This document shows, piece after piece, positions 1 to 11,455 of a stretch of DNA of 64,000 nt. The notes beneath the pieces were generated by a model. That model was not told where the DNA came from, searched no databases, and saw nothing but the letters and a program-made list of their open reading frames with translations. The position numbers and the translations under genes were made by a program. This DNA comes from Lithobates sylvaticus. Its lineage: Eukaryota > Chordata > Amphibia > Anura > Ranidae. Position 1 is the first letter of the stretch, and each line of letters starts with the position of its first letter. Where the stretch lies: assembly GCA_028564925.1 (NCBI GenBank), contig CM053026.1, positions 608,922,457 to 608,986,456 on the forward strand, given 5' to 3'.

Positions 1-1165
1 TCCTTCTAGACTTTATAATTAAGGGGTAGGGGACTGCCACATAAAGAGAACTTGTGTTTTTTAAGGTATGTTTATACCTTAGGAAAGTGTTTGACATGCT
101 TTGAAAAAATTCAGAGAAAAATAAAATATTTTATTGATGTCCAAAAGCTCAGAAAGAGGTTATAACTAATTTGATAAAAATTAGCACTCTAGAAGCAAGT
201 TCTATCAACAAAATGTCGTATTTTCTTGTACATAGCAGCCAATATAAGGAACGTTAAGACTTCTAGAATCCTGGAACCAGATGACTGGTGCATTGTAGTG
301 TATATAGGGGCAGTTATAAGTCATATACACTGTACTACCACAATATAAAGCACAGTAACAGAGGTAGGGACGCTTGCTTCTCAGTACAGTTCATTCTCTA
401 GCAAAAAACATATAAACCACGATTTCATGTATGAAGAAAAAATATTTTTATAAAAGCATTGCCCTTGTTACCTCATCTCTGGTACCATGGTAACCAATAT
501 GTTTGCACAAAGGGTACTGACGTTATGTAGGTGTGCACGTGCCTTTGTAATGTAAGTGTATGTATGTTCTACTTAGGTGCCCTTGGATGTGCTATGCGTG
601 CATGTCCTTGGATGGCCTTATTGTAATCTATCAATGGTACAAATGTATATGCTGAAATTGATTACTTATAGCCTTTATAACAAGGGCAATGCTGCATTCT
701 TTATGTCTTTAAGCTTCTAAATCGTTTTTCTTCATCCTGAGATGAATTTGTATCCTAGTACACACCAGCACAATGTAGTTATCAGAATTTAAAATTTTGA
801 TGTAATTCTTTAAAAAAAAAAAAAAAAAATCTAAAGTAAGGTGGTATGACAGAAATAGAAGCAATTTGCAATCATTTGCACTTCTCTTATGCAAATTAAC
901 TCTTCAGAAATGAACTGTTGGCATGTTTCTGATTAGCATATTTATGCAAGTGATATATTAGCAGAGCATACTAAATTGGAAAAACTCTCCAGTTACTTAC
1001 CAAAGTTAAGTTCAGTATGAAAACTGCATATGTGTTTTAAACAGTCCAAACAAAACTGATAATACCTAACAGGCATAGTTTTAGTTTTAGAAAATCAGGT
1101 AGGTGTCTAACAAAAACTGATATTTAAGTTTTGGTGGATGCTGGTGAGTTAAATCCCAAGCTGTC
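1..1165. other. Non-coding stretch without a recognised gene
   Basis: AT-rich sequence with no convincing coding region or known element. It contains a 16-bp inverted repeat (listed separately), an A17 run near 812-829 and an octamer ATGCAAAT at 889-896. None of these is enough to call a regulatory site. Confidence 0.5.
455..693. repeat. 16-bp perfect inverted repeat spanning 239 bp
   Basis: AGCATTGCCCTTGTTA at 455-470 is exactly reverse-complementary to 678-693. The interval is of MITE size, but I see no target duplication beside the arms and no known terminal motif. It could be a decayed short DNA transposon or chance. Confidence 0.4.
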
Positions 1166-1168
1166 TTA

Positions 1169-1622
1169 GGCCCCTTTCACACCGGGGCGTTGAGCCGCGG
1201 TGACGGTAAAGCAGCGCTATATTTAGCGCTGCTTTACCGTCGTTTTCACCGCGGTTTTCGGCCGCTCGCGGTGCGGTTTTACCCCCCGCGAGCGGCCGAA
1301 AAAAGGGTTAAACACCCCCCGCAGAGCGCCGCCGTAGCCGCGGTATTACCGCGGTAACCGCGGTATTGCCGCGGTTTTACGGCGGTCTCCCATTGTAATC
1401 AATGGGAAGGAGCGGTATAGGAGCGGTGAACACACCGCTCCTATCCCGCTCCAAAGATGCTGCTAGCAGGACTTTTTTTACCGTCCTGCTAGCGCACCGC
1501 TCCAGTGTGAAAGCCCGCCGGCTTTCACACTGGAGTGAATGGGGCCGGATTTTTTCATGCGGTGAACAGGCGCTATTTTTAGCGCCGCACCGCATGAAAA
1601 ACTCCCCAGTGTGAAAGGGGCC
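1169..1622. mobile_element. PIF/Harbinger-type MITE (454 bp)
   Basis: The ends are GGCCCCTTTCACAC and its reverse complement, flanked by the 3-bp duplication TTA at 1166-1168 and 1623-1625. TWA duplications are typical of PIF/Harbinger. The interior is GC-rich and full of palindromes, including GTGTGAAAGCC...GGCTTTCACAC around 1504-1532, so a transcript would fold strongly. There is no coding capacity. Mobilisation would need a Harbinger transposase from elsewhere. Confidence 0.85.
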
Positions 1623-1625
1623 TTA

Positions 1626-2101
1626 CGGTAATTTCCATCTGGAGACGCCAGTGGTATGGCATATAAATTGCAAGGTACACTTATCTAGTGCAGCAAGTCG
1701 TTAAAAGTCGTATTCACTCATTTCAATTTTGTGTGTTTACTGGCAAAATGATATAATAATAAATCATATTTTATATCTTTCAAGAAGTTTAAATATTCTG
1801 ACTCTAGTGTACCAAATCATAACTTGGTTATGACTGCATGCTATATATTATTTTTACATGCAGTTCAGTGTCATGAGTTTTCCAGTTAAGGTATAAGGTA
1901 AGGATTTTTTTGACTAGAGGGGGGACAAATTAAAATCTTTATCAGATTTATATTTCTGTTTGTGTCCCTGCTTAAAATATTCACTATGTTTGTTAAGGGG
2001 GGCATTGTCTAGGACAGAAGGTGAAGGTAATTGCACATTTTTATAGTTTTAACTGAAACAAAAGTTGAAGGGAAATTTTCCAATGGTCCTTTAGCAACTA
2101 T
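1626..2101. other. Non-coding stretch, nothing recognised
   Basis: AT-rich sequence between two MITEs. I see no open frame of note, no inverted ends and no tandem repeat. Confidence 0.5.
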
Positions 2102-2556
2102 TTAAAGTGGACCTTCAGCAATTTTTTCAACTTACCATCTATGTTGTTTTAACTTTGGATAGTAAAACATTTTTTTCTCTGCCAGTAGATATCTTATACA
2201 GCCCACTTTCTGTTTCTTGTCTGGTAAAAAGCCTAGGCTTATGACATCATGCACAGCTCACTCATTCTCGTGAGAGTTTGCCAGGAAGGGAGGGGGGATG
2301 AGTCATAAGAGAGCCAATGAAAGCTGCAGAGCTGGAGGTGTGTCTCTGTGTAAATCCAGGAAGTGAACAGGCAGCAGCTGCCCACAGTTCAAATGGATGC
2401 AGCCAGACTCAGTGGAGGGAGATTTCTGCAGCATATTTGGCAAGTACAGAATCACAGTATATATAAAATAATATGCAGTGTGATTAGAGGGAAGCTTCAG
2501 ACTGGCAAAGATGTTTTTATTACAAATTATGTGAGCAGACTGAAGTTTCTCTTTAA
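2102..2556. mobile_element. TTAA-flanked MITE, Kolobok/T2-like
   Basis: The left end TTAAAGTGGACCTTCAGC matches the reverse complement of the right end (TTAAAGAGAAACTTCAG), with TTAA at both boundaries. A TTAA target and an 'AAAG' terminus are features of the Kolobok superfamily and of the Xenopus T2 MITEs. piggyBac also uses TTAA, but its usual CCC end is absent. There is no coding capacity; short frames on both strands are fortuitous. Confidence 0.7.
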
Positions 2557-3023
2557 GAAGGAACTTTTCCTCACTTTGGGAAATATCCTCATGACTTTTA
2601 TGTATAGCATGAAAAAAAACAAAAAAAACACTAGCCACAGACAGAATTTTAAGGTAGAAATCACAACAATAGAATTATAAAACCAATAGGCATTTTAATG
2701 ATATCACAGTTAAAATATATAAACAAATCTAGTTCCTGTTGAAATTACTGCTTTTAAGGCTTTTCAATAGCTCTTTGTTTTGCCACCCCCTCCACATATA
2801 GTATCTATATACACAGCTTACAGACATTATTTTTTGGATCATTCAATTTTTATTGAGTATTTTCATGAAATCATACAGAAAATAAATAAACATTAAAAGA
2901 AATAAACAATAGGATATGCACAACGTGGGATATGCGTCAGTATCCATTGACTATATAACATATAAAGGATAAAACATGTTCAAAGAACGTATATAGAGCA
3001 TTCGTAACAAGCAATCTACAGAA

Positions 3024-6000
3024 TTATATATCATCCTGAGAGGAATCTTTAGGCCATATAGACCAGTATTTATCAAATTGTACACATTTGGAATTCTTGA
3101 GTGCCATCAAACGTTCAAAAGTATAGTTTCTACGTACTGCAGAAATGACATCTGATAAATTGATAGCAGTGTTAGACTTCCAATTGCATAAAATCAGCAG
3201 TCTGGTTTCTAACAGAATATGAGTTATAACTGATCTAAATGATTTAGGAAATTTGTCGATATTCATATGAAGAATACCTAAGGCAGGGTCTGGTTTAGTG
3301 AGTATACCAGTAATGGTAGATATATGTTGAAAAACACTATTCCATAAGCTTTTAACCGTAGGGCAGTACCAAAGTATATGTAATAGATTACCTAAGTGGC
3401 CACACTCCCTCCAACAGTTCGGAGAAAAACCTGTAAAGAAAGTTGCCAATCGACAAGGAGTGTAATGCCATCTATTGGAGAGTTTAATGGTAAGTTCCCA
3501 GTGTTTAGCACAATGAGATGCAGAATGAATTTCAGAGAAGGCGTGGCGCCACTGAACCTCCGAAAAGTCAGAGCCGAGTTCTGCTTCCCATTTGAGCATG
3601 GCAGGTGTTTTGATAAATTGTAATTTATCATGTAGAAGATTGTAAAAATAAGAAATTCCTTTCACTTCTTTACTACTTGGATAATAAAATTGCCATAGTC
3701 TGTGTGGAATGGTAATTAAAGGAGAAGGTAAGGTTTGAAGTAAATATCCGAAATGCGTAAAGAGCCATATCAGTAGTAAGGTTATACTGCGAAGTCAGTT
3801 GTGTTACAGATTTGAGCTTATTGACATCAAAGAAGTCAGATAGCATCGTAATCCCTATATTAATGAAGTCATTTATAGGGATGTCGGGAAGTTTCGTCCT
3901 AAGAATAGAAAGAGGTATATTGTATGGTAAGTCTATAATGTCATCTTGATTAGTAGTTAGTACATGCTTTTAAGGATATTTGAATTGTAGGGGATAATTT
4001 ACGTAGGTCCCAAGTAGCCCAGCTATCAGTCAGTAAAAGATTGTATACGTTGGATAGGGATAGTGGGATTAATGAATTTTCAATGTCTACCCAAACTGGT
4101 GGGTCTTTAGTCGGGAACCATTGTTTAAGTTGGTCCAGTCTAACTGCCCAGTAGTAGTCTTGAATATCGGGAAGCCCTGCCCCACCGAATCTCTTATGTG
4201 AGATAAGATTGTTCCTGGAGCATCTGGCTTTTTTACCATTCCACACATACTTCCAGCACATAGTAGTAAGTTTTTTAATAAAATGTTGTGGGATATGAAG
4301 TGGTAGAGAGCGAAAAACATACAATATTTGAGGCAATATCAGCATTTTAAATGCAGCAATCCTACCAAACCATGAAACCTCTTTCATTGAAAAGTCTTTG
4401 AGTTGAATTTCCAGTTTGGCAATGAGTGGTTTTAGATTAGATTTGACGAGTTCAGAAACTTTGGCTTTCAAGACAATCCCAAGATACGGAACACCTTCAG
4501 TACTCCATGTATATGAAAATTGTGATTGGAGATCAAGTTTAAGTTTGGGTGGAATTTTGAGGGCGAGGATCAAAGACTTAGAAAAATTCACTTTATAGTA
4601 TGAGATCTTACCAAATTCTTGTAGGACCTCATGAGCATGTGGTAAAGAAATTTTTGGATTAGTCAATAGCAGAATGACATCATCGGCAAAAAGATTAATG
4701 GAGTGTTTAGTGTTACCGAACTGGAAACCCGAAATCAGCGGGTGAGACCTTATAGTTTCTGCAAGAGGTTCCATCATAAGGTTAAAAATGGAAGGAGACA
4801 GGGGGCATCCCTGCCTAGTTCCATTTCTAATATCAAAGGGTGAAGATAAAGCATTTGTCGAGTATACCTGCGCAGTGGGGCAAGAGTACAATGCCAAAAC
4901 AGCTTGAAGTATACGACCCCGGAATCCGAACTTACTAAGCGTCATCTCCATGTATGTCCAATGGACTCTATCGAACGCCTTCTCTGCGTCAATAGATAAC
5001 AGCAGAGAAGGCGTTCGGTGCAATTTAGCATGATACAATACATTTATAATTCTCCTGGTTGCGTCAGAAGTTTGTCTCCCCTTCACGAATCCCATCTGGT
5101 CATTTTTGACTAGTAAAGGAATAATATTTGATAAACGATTGGCTAATAATTTGGCATATACTTTGGTATCGGAGTTAAGCAGTGATATCGGCCTATAATT
5201 GGCCGGAGTGTCTGGTTCCTTACCAGGTTTAGGTAATGTGATTTCTATATGCTTTAAGCATATCTGGGGGCATACTAGCACTTTCGGCAGTGTCATTAAA
5301 TAAATGTGTGAGATAAGGTGCTATGACATGTTTAAATGCTTTAAGATATTCATTTGAGAAGCCATCAGGGCCAGGGGATTTACCGTTAGGAAGTGAAGTA
5401 ATAACTTTCTCAACTTCAGAAGTGGTAAAGGGGGTATTAAGGTATTCTAATTGTTCAGTAGATAGCGAGGGTAAATGAATGCGTTGTAGGAAATCATTTA
5501 TGTTTTCCTTAGATGGTTGGGTTGTAGCGGGATCCTTATGTATATTATAAAGTGAACTATAGTATTCTGCAAATTGGTCAGCTATATCTTTAGGATGAAT
5601 AATTTTGTGGTGTAACGTGGGGTGTTTTAGGTATGCAATCCTTGTCTTAGTGCGTTTTGCTTTCAATCTGTTGGCTAATAGTTTACCTGTTTTGTTAGCA
5701 TTATGGTAGAAATTCAATTTTAAGCTTCTGATATGTCTGTCATATTGTTGAGATAAAATTTCTCTAAGTTTTCCCCTAAGGATAGAAAGTTTGTGAGTTA
5801 TTACTGAGGTAGGGGATGTTTTATTTTGTGTTTCAAATTTTCTAAGATCATGGAGTATAGTTTGAATTTGTTGAGACCTCTGGTGTTTGGCTCTAGCCCC
5901 CATTTGTATTAGAATACCTCTCATGTATGCCTTATGGGCGTTCCACAAAACATGTGTTTTCGTAACTGAGCCATAGTTATCTAAGAAAAAATTGGTGATG

Positions 6001-6789
6001 TGTTGTGTCAGTAGTTTGTTAGATGAAGGTTCTTGTACTAGTCTATTATTACACCGCCAGATGGGAGGTGAAGAAGAGACACCCTTCTCCATAATGGATA
6101 AGGAAATCGCTGCGTGGTCAGACCACGTAATCTCGTGAATGGCAGCTGTGGTTATATCCTGTAACAACCATTTATCAGTTAGAAACATGTCAATACGGGA
6201 ATATGAGCGATGCCTGTTGGAAAAAAAAGTGAAGTCCTTTTCACCAGCATGGAGACATCTCCACGCATCGAACAGTTCCTCTTTGAGAAGAATGGTTTGT
6301 AGAGCTGGTGTTGAGCGGATTTTGGCCGAAGATGTGTCCACTTGGGGGTCTACAGTAGCATTAAAGTCTCCGCATATCAGAACTTTACCATACTGCATAG
6401 ACTTGAGTTTGCGAAGGACCTTATTGAAGAAGCGAATTTGATGTGTATTTGGTGAATATAAGTTAACCAGAGTGAATGGTTGAGAATTTATGTCGCCTGA
6501 GACAATGATAAATCTGCCAGCCGCATCAATAAACAAATCTCTGTGTTGAAATGAAAGTGAGTTCTTCAGGGCTATTAGAACGCCTCCAGTTTTTTTTGAG
6601 AGGATTACATGCTAAGTAGATGTGTGGGAAGTCTTTGTGGGTACACTGCGGGGTATTGTCTAGTTGGAAGTGCGTTTCTTGTACACATACAATATCTGCC
6701 TTATGTTTATGAACCTCCTTCCATAAGGAAAATCGTTTGGCCGGGTGGTTCAAACCATGTGCGTTGATTGATAAGCAAGAGATCGTCAT
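3024..6789 (-). pseudogene. LINE ORF2 (endonuclease/reverse transcriptase), frameshifted
   Basis: It starts at 6789 with MTISCLSINAHGLNHPAKR and VCVQETHF, the first endonuclease motifs. The frame shifts near a T8 run at about 6590. It continues at 6536-5229 with GDFNAT, YSRIDMFL, WSDHAAISLSI and SPGPDGFSNEYLK. A second shift lies near 5250. From 5296 to 3950 come the reverse transcriptase motifs RPISLLN, SIDAEKAFDRVHW, NGTRQGCPLSP, LFADDVILLL and PYLGIVL. After a third disruption between 3950 and 3665, the last segment (3665-3024) carries the C-terminal zinc-knuckle-like CWRECGHLGN...WYCP. The normal product nicks target DNA and copies LINE RNA into it. All domains are recognisable, so decay is mild. 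Confidence 0.9.
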
Positions 6790-7063
6790 TGGCCTATTGT
6801 ATAAAGGATATGGAGGATAGACAATAAAGTACTCACTACGATTGGTGCGAATTTTCCTGGTTGTTGACAGTCATCATATGGATTTCTGGAGTAGATGTAG
6901 GACGATAAATTGCTCTTAGGAGATCTATGCATATCAAGGAAAAAAAAAAAGAAAATATAAATAAGAAAAGGATCCATAAAGCGATCCAAGAGCAGATGGA
7001 ACTGCTAATGGTAACCTGAGGGTAACAAGGAACAGAGTATAAGGCACTCTTCCTAGGAGACAT

Positions 7064-8281
7064 TCAAGTAATCTGTTGAAATTCTGTGCTTTGTATACCA
7101 GCGGATTTTTTAAGAGATTTTTTATGAGTCACTGCTTGCCATTCATTAGGGATATGTGATGGGCCTGCTATGGCGGGAAAGTTGGTGCTTGCATCAGGTA
7201 AAATTTTCCATCTACGTAGTAGATTTAGACCTTCATCCAACGAGGAGATCATGGTGGTGGTGCCATTGTGAATAATGGATAGTGTGGCAGGGTATTTCCA
7301 TTTGTGAATGATGTTATGATTCCTTAGGGCTTTTGTAATGGTTATAAGATTGCGTCTGCGTTGTAAAGTATGTCTAGATAGGTCAGGGAGCAATTTAACA
7401 TTAGCAAATTGTGGGGGTAAATTTTCTTGTTTTCTAGAAATTTGCAAAATTTGATCTTTAATGTGGAAATAGTGGACTCTTAGAAGAACATCTCTGGGAA
7501 TTTCTGCAGGCAGAAATGACGGTTTAGGAATTCTGTGAATTCTGTCCACAATGAGGTCCTGTGCTGTAGCCTGAGGTAAAAAAGTTGAAAATAAAGCTTG
7601 GGCAAATGGTAGTAACTGATTCGGGGGTACCTCTTCAGGGATACCCCTCAATTTGAGGTTGTTCCTCCTGGAGCGGTCCTCTAGATTTGCTAGTTTGCCT
7701 TTAATCCATCCTATTTCTTCCCCCTGAGCTGCATTTGAGTCGACCATTACATTATAAGCTGAGGTAAATTCCTCCATTTTGTGCTCTGTTCTGTCCACTC
7801 TTAGGCCTAGTGAATGCACTTCTCTTTTACATTGATTAATTCCCCTGACCATATCAGCCTGTAGTGATGATCTCAGTGAAATCAACATGTCTTTTATTAT
7901 GGTGTCAGACACGGGCCCGTCTGTTGTAGGAAAGTCCATAATTGATTCTCCTTTCATGGCATGCTGGCTAGCTTGGTATGTGTGTGGTTCGCTTACCTCC
8001 ATGGCCGGAGCGTTTTGCGGCCTAAATGGGGATTCTCTCCTCGGCCTGGATTTCACCGGGCTCCGTGTGGTAGGCGTTGCGGGACCGGAGGAGGAGTCGC
8101 TGGGAGTTTGTAGCGTGTGGTTATCGGTGCGGTAGGTTTCGGACACGTCCTCTCCCAGACTCTGAGATAAGGTATGAATGTCAGCATTCCCGCCGCCGTC
8201 GCCATCTTGTGAGGCGCCGTTCGTGGCGCAGTAGCTCGCTATTTTCGGCGGCTGTGGCGGGTTTTTCCTGTGCCGGCCCAT
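7064..8281 (-). CDS. LINE ORF1 protein (L1-type RNA-binding protein)
   Basis: An uninterrupted 405-codon frame. Residues 1-115 are low-complexity and rich in P, S and T. About 125-205 is a likely coiled coil with regular hydrophobic spacing (IIKDMLISLRSSLQADMV onward). It runs into RRNNLKLRGIPEE, the start of the RRM-like domain typical of L1/Tx1 ORF1p. DRIHRIPKP and DVLLRVHYFHIKDQIL follow, matching the L1-type RRM and C-terminal domain order. In this family ORF1p trimerises, coats LINE RNA and acts as a nucleic-acid chaperone in the ribonucleoprotein particle. The start was chosen because MGRHRKNPPQ is the first ATG after the presumed 5' UTR. It ends 274 bases before ORF2 begins. It is intact although its partner ORF2 is broken. 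Confidence 0.88.
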   Translation of the reverse strand: MGRHRKNPPQPPKIASYCATNGASQDGDGGGNADIHTLSQSLGEDVSETYRTDNHTLQTPSDSSSGPATPTTRSPVKSRPRRESPFRPQNAPAMEVSEPHTYQASQHAMKGESIMDFPTTDGPVSDTIIKDMLISLRSSLQADMVRGINQCKREVHSLGLRVDRTEHKMEEFTSAYNVMVDSNAAQGEEIGWIKGKLANLEDRSRRNNLKLRGIPEEVPPNQLLPFAQALFSTFLPQATAQDLIVDRIHRIPKPSFLPAEIPRDVLLRVHYFHIKDQILQISRKQENLPPQFANVKLLPDLSRHTLQRRRNLITITKALRNHNIIHKWKYPATLSIIHNGTTTMISSLDEGLNLLRRWKILPDASTNFPAIAGPSHIPNEWQAVTHKKSLKKSAGIQSTEFQQIT

Positions 8282-8667
8282 CCCTAGTGACTGCCTCCGG
8301 TTCTCGGGATCGCACTGACCTTTTGTGGAGGTATGTTTCCGCCGGAAATGGTGTGTGGCTGACGAATGTCTCCTGCGGACGAGCGGAGCTCCAGGTTAAG
8401 CGGCCATCCTGGAGTCCGGTCGCCACGCCCCCCTCTTACAGACATTATTCATGACACAAGGTTAAAAATGTCAAGCAATATGTATTTCACCTGTTAGATG
8501 GGTGGCAGGTTGGGACATACTCTTGATGCATTTCTCAGAACAAAATTACACTTCTTCAGGAGAGATATTGAGACTAAACTCTAAAATTAACATATTATAC
8601 ATATTATTATACATGTGAGTAATAACTATATCAAACTTTTATACTTATAGTATTATTACAGTACAGT

Positions 8668-9285
8668 GTCCAGAAAGAAGTAATCCGGATGGCTGCACTC
8701 CAACAAAAATATATTTATTAAAGAGGAGAGCCAGCTGAAGACATTTTTTTTTTAAAGTCAGCAGCTACAAACACTGTAGCTGCTGACTTTTAATAAGCAC
8801 ACTTACCTATCCAGGGTGCCCGCGATGTCGGCCGCCCGATGCCTACCCATCCCTCAGCTCTCAGGTCCCGGCGCCGCCATTCGTACTAAGGGAAACAGGC
8901 TGTGGAGCCTTGCGGCTTCACTGCCGTTTCCTACTGCACATGTGGGAGTCACGCAGCGCTTTGTGAATGGGGCGTGCTGTGTTCTGGGACACACACAGTT
9001 CCCAGAACACAGCGTGCTCCATTCCCCAGAAGACAACACGAGAAGGAGAAGACTGAAGATCACCGCGGAATAGGAAGAGGCAGATTAGAACGATCTGCCT
9101 AGCAACAGGCATTTCTGGTAAGTTAAAGAATTATTTTTTTTTCAATTTATTTTTATGTATTTAAAGGATTGTTTTTATGTATTTTTTTTTTTTTTTTAGG
9201 GTTGCCATCCACTTTAATGACAGTCCATATAGCAAATGAATAAAAGAGATAGCTGACGTGTTTCACACCATAACTACTGGTGCTT
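8668..9285. mobile_element. Candidate short retroposon with a nested TTAA MITE
   Basis: Near-identical direct repeats of 25 and 26 bp (8643-8667 and 9286-9311, one indel) flank this interval and look like a retroposition target duplication. Excluding the MITE at 8718-9217, the insert is only about 120 bp and includes 'gacgtgtttcacaccataac'. That size would suit a short SINE or truncated retroposon, but I cannot identify tRNA-type promoter boxes. The alternative is a simple local duplication. Confidence 0.45.
8718..9217. mobile_element. TTAA MITE, AGCAGCT-hairpin family
   Basis: TTAA lies at 8718-8721 and 9214-9217. The left end has a strong hairpin, AAAGTCAGCAGCTACA...TGTAGCTGCTGACTTT, near 8754-8791. 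The same module recurs in the element at 30774-31147, so this is a repeated family. A second inverted pair, TTCTGGGA/TCCCAGAA, lies near 8980-9008. No protein is encoded. Confidence 0.65.
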
Positions 9286-9311
9286 ACTTATAGCTATTAT
9301 TACAGTACAGT

Positions 9312-9886
9312 ATTACTAAAATACAAACATATAATCTGTGTGTGGTCCACATATTCCATGCCGTGATGTAATGACATTAGTGGTGCTACATGCCACGGAA
9401 TTGTGAAACAGATGGCAGGTACTTATGTGAGGAGATTGGGAGGTAAATTGGAAACCTTCTCTCTTGTTTTATCTTATGCTAAAACAATATGGATGTGGAT
9501 AACCTTTACATATTAGTCCACAATATCAAAGTAATTTATTTTGTATTGTGAAGTTCGGGGGTATTAGTAACTGTAGTGGTGCTCTATGACCACGTGCAAA
9601 GTCATTTTCAAATAAACAGTTCTTTATTTTTCTCAAGGAAAACAAAACAATGCTTTCAGCTGCAAATGAAAGTGGCTTAAATCCAGCAAAACGACAGAAT
9701 TAAAGTCTGCTTATCTTCAGCACAAAACAACATTAACAGAGTATCAGTCACACAAGGTTTTTTACCCGCAGGAAGTAAAGTCTCGTCCAAGCACTTTTTG
9801 GCAGCATAGGAGACATGCAGCACTCCAGACACCCATCTGCTTTTAATTTCGTACTACACAACACCTGCTCTAGGAGATTTAGGTCT
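9312..9886. other. Non-coding stretch, nothing recognised
   Basis: No coding frame, inverted ends or tandem repeat was seen. Only ordinary AT-rich sequence is present. Confidence 0.5.
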
Positions 9887-10712
9887 TTAACCACCTGATT
9901 ACTTTGCACTTAAACCCCCCTCGTGACCAGACCAATTTTCAACTCTTGGCGCTGACGCACTTTGAATGACAATTGCGCGGTCATACAACACTGTACCCAA
10001 ATGAATTTTTTTATCATTTTTTCCCCACAAAAAGAGCTTTCTTTTGGTGGTATTTAATCACAGCTGGGGTTTTTATTTTTTGCTAAACAAACAAAAAAAG
10101 ATGGAAAAAAAATAAAAAAATAAAAATCATGTTTAATAGTTTGTTATAAAATTTTGCAAACAGGTAATTTGATATGCGCTGATGAGGCGGCACAGGTGGG
10201 CACTGATAGGCTGCACTGGTTGGCACTAATAGGCTGCACTGGTGGGCACTGATAGACTGCACTGGTGGGCACTGATAGGCTGCACTGGTGGGGACAGATA
10301 AGTCGGTACTGATGGGGACAGCAAAGATGGCACTGGTAGGCGGCACTTTAATTGGGCAAAGGTGGGCACCATGGATTGGGCACATTGCAGTGAGAGGGAC
10401 TGATGTCCCTCTCACTGCCGCCGGTGATTTGCTTTTTTTTTTTTCTCCTCGCGCTGACAGCGCGAGGAGGAAAAAAAGCCGATTGCCGGCTCTGTTATTA
10501 TCACATGATCAGCTGTCATTGGCTGACAGCTGATCACATGGTAAGGGGTCGGGATCGCTCACAGACTCGCTGATCACAGAGCTCGCCGCGCACGCCCTTC
10601 AGGGGGCGCGCAGGCAGCTCGTGGCCGGGACGACGTCAATAGACATCGTCCCGGCACATTAGATCCGCGCTTTAGCCGTCATTCGGCTATAGCGCGGATC
10701 TCAGGTAGTTAA
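9887..10712. mobile_element. TTAA-flanked non-autonomous element with internal minisatellite
   Basis: The ends TTAACCACCTGA (9887) and TCAGGTAGTTAA (to 10712) are inverted, with TTAA at each boundary. Inside is a degenerate minisatellite based on 'ggcactgataggctgcactg' (about 10175-10330). Three strong hairpins follow: CTCCTCGCGCTG/CAGCGCGAGGAG (about 10445-10470), a GATCAGCTGTCA/TGACAGCTGATC pair (about 10507-10535), and AGATCCGCGCT.../AGCGCGGATCT near the right end. A related element begins at 52655. There is no coding capacity. A Kolobok-like origin is inferred from the TTAA target. Confidence 0.7.
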
Positions 10713-11045
10713 GGGTTCTTTCTTGAGGTAGATTTAACTCTGGGACCCATAATCAGGGTTGGAGGGTTTTTCCCATCCCAAATATCTTTCCACATCTACA
10801 ATTTCTCAGTCCCAAAGGACAGAAACAATTGAGTACTGTCCATGATACTTTTTCTATTTGCACTAACATACAATATTTCAGGACAAGCTTTTGGGGTGTA
10901 CCCTCGTCTTCAAGGTCCAAGCAGTACTAATACACAACGTTTTAGCAGAATGTTAAAGTAGGACAATCTTTGAGGGAAAAAAAAAAAAACAAACAAACAA
11001 GCAACTGTACATAGCAATGGTAATTAAACTAGGAAAGTTTGTGAG
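10713..11045. other. Non-coding spacer, nothing recognised
   Basis: About 330 bases between two TTAA elements. It contains an A-rich run near 10978-11000 and no gene. Confidence 0.5.
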
Positions 11046-11455
11046 TTAAAGTGGTTGTAAACCCTTACAGACCATGTTTACCTACAGGTAAGCCTAGATT
11101 AAGGCTTACCTGTAGGTGCAAGGAATATCTCCTAAACCTACACGGTTTAGGAGATATTTGCAAAAGACAGGCACACAGGCGCACTGAGCATGCTACTGCT
11201 AACGGCGACCATGTCAGTCACAGTCACAGCGCTGGAGCCGGCGACCATGCCAGTCACAGTCACAGTGCCGGAGCCACGATACTCGGAAGTCACTCCGGGA
11301 TAGATGGCGGCATCGGAGGAGGAGAACGAGGGTCGCTTCGGGGGCTTTCATCTCAGGTAAGTTATTCATAATGAGCTAGTATGCTAAGCATACTAGCTCA
11401 TTATGCCTTTGCCTTGCAGGGTGCATTTTTTTTTTTGGCTTTACTTCCTCTTTAA
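11046..11455. mobile_element. TTAA MITE, AGTGGTTGTAAA family
   Basis: The left end is TTAAAGTGGTTGTAAACC and the right end is GGCTTTACTTCCTCTTTAA, inverted and bounded by TTAA. Internal hairpins are ACCTACAGGTAAGCC/GGCTTACCTGTAGGT (11080-11118), CCTAAACC/GGTTTAGG, and GAGCTAGTATGC/GCATACTAGCTC (about 11372-11400). The same three modules appear in the elements at 20405 and 29727, which define this family. It is non-coding. Confidence 0.8.

Larger units (their letters stand above)
2832..8434 (-). mobile_element. Full-length L1/Tx1-clade LINE (5.6 kb)
   Basis: A perfect 15-bp target duplication, CTTACAGACATTATT, lies at 2817-2831 and 8435-8449. Between the copies, on the minus strand, the order is 5' UTR (8434-8282), ORF1 (8281-7064), ORF2 (6789 to about 3024), 3' UTR and a short A-rich end at 2832-2835. 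Two ORFs, with an L1-like ORF1 protein and an AP-type endonuclease plus reverse transcriptase in ORF2, indicate the L1/Tx1 group. The exact duplication and intact ORF1 argue for fairly recent insertion, but ORF2 has at least three frame disruptions, so this copy should not mobilise itself. Confidence 0.93.

Noticed and set aside
889-896. Octamer ATGCAAAT as a regulatory site
   Set aside because: An isolated 8-base match in AT-rich sequence is expected by chance, and there is no gene nearby.
2303-2680. Overlapping frames of 105-111 codons on both strands
   Set aside because: They span the end of a TTAA MITE and its flank, and neither strand shows a conserved domain.
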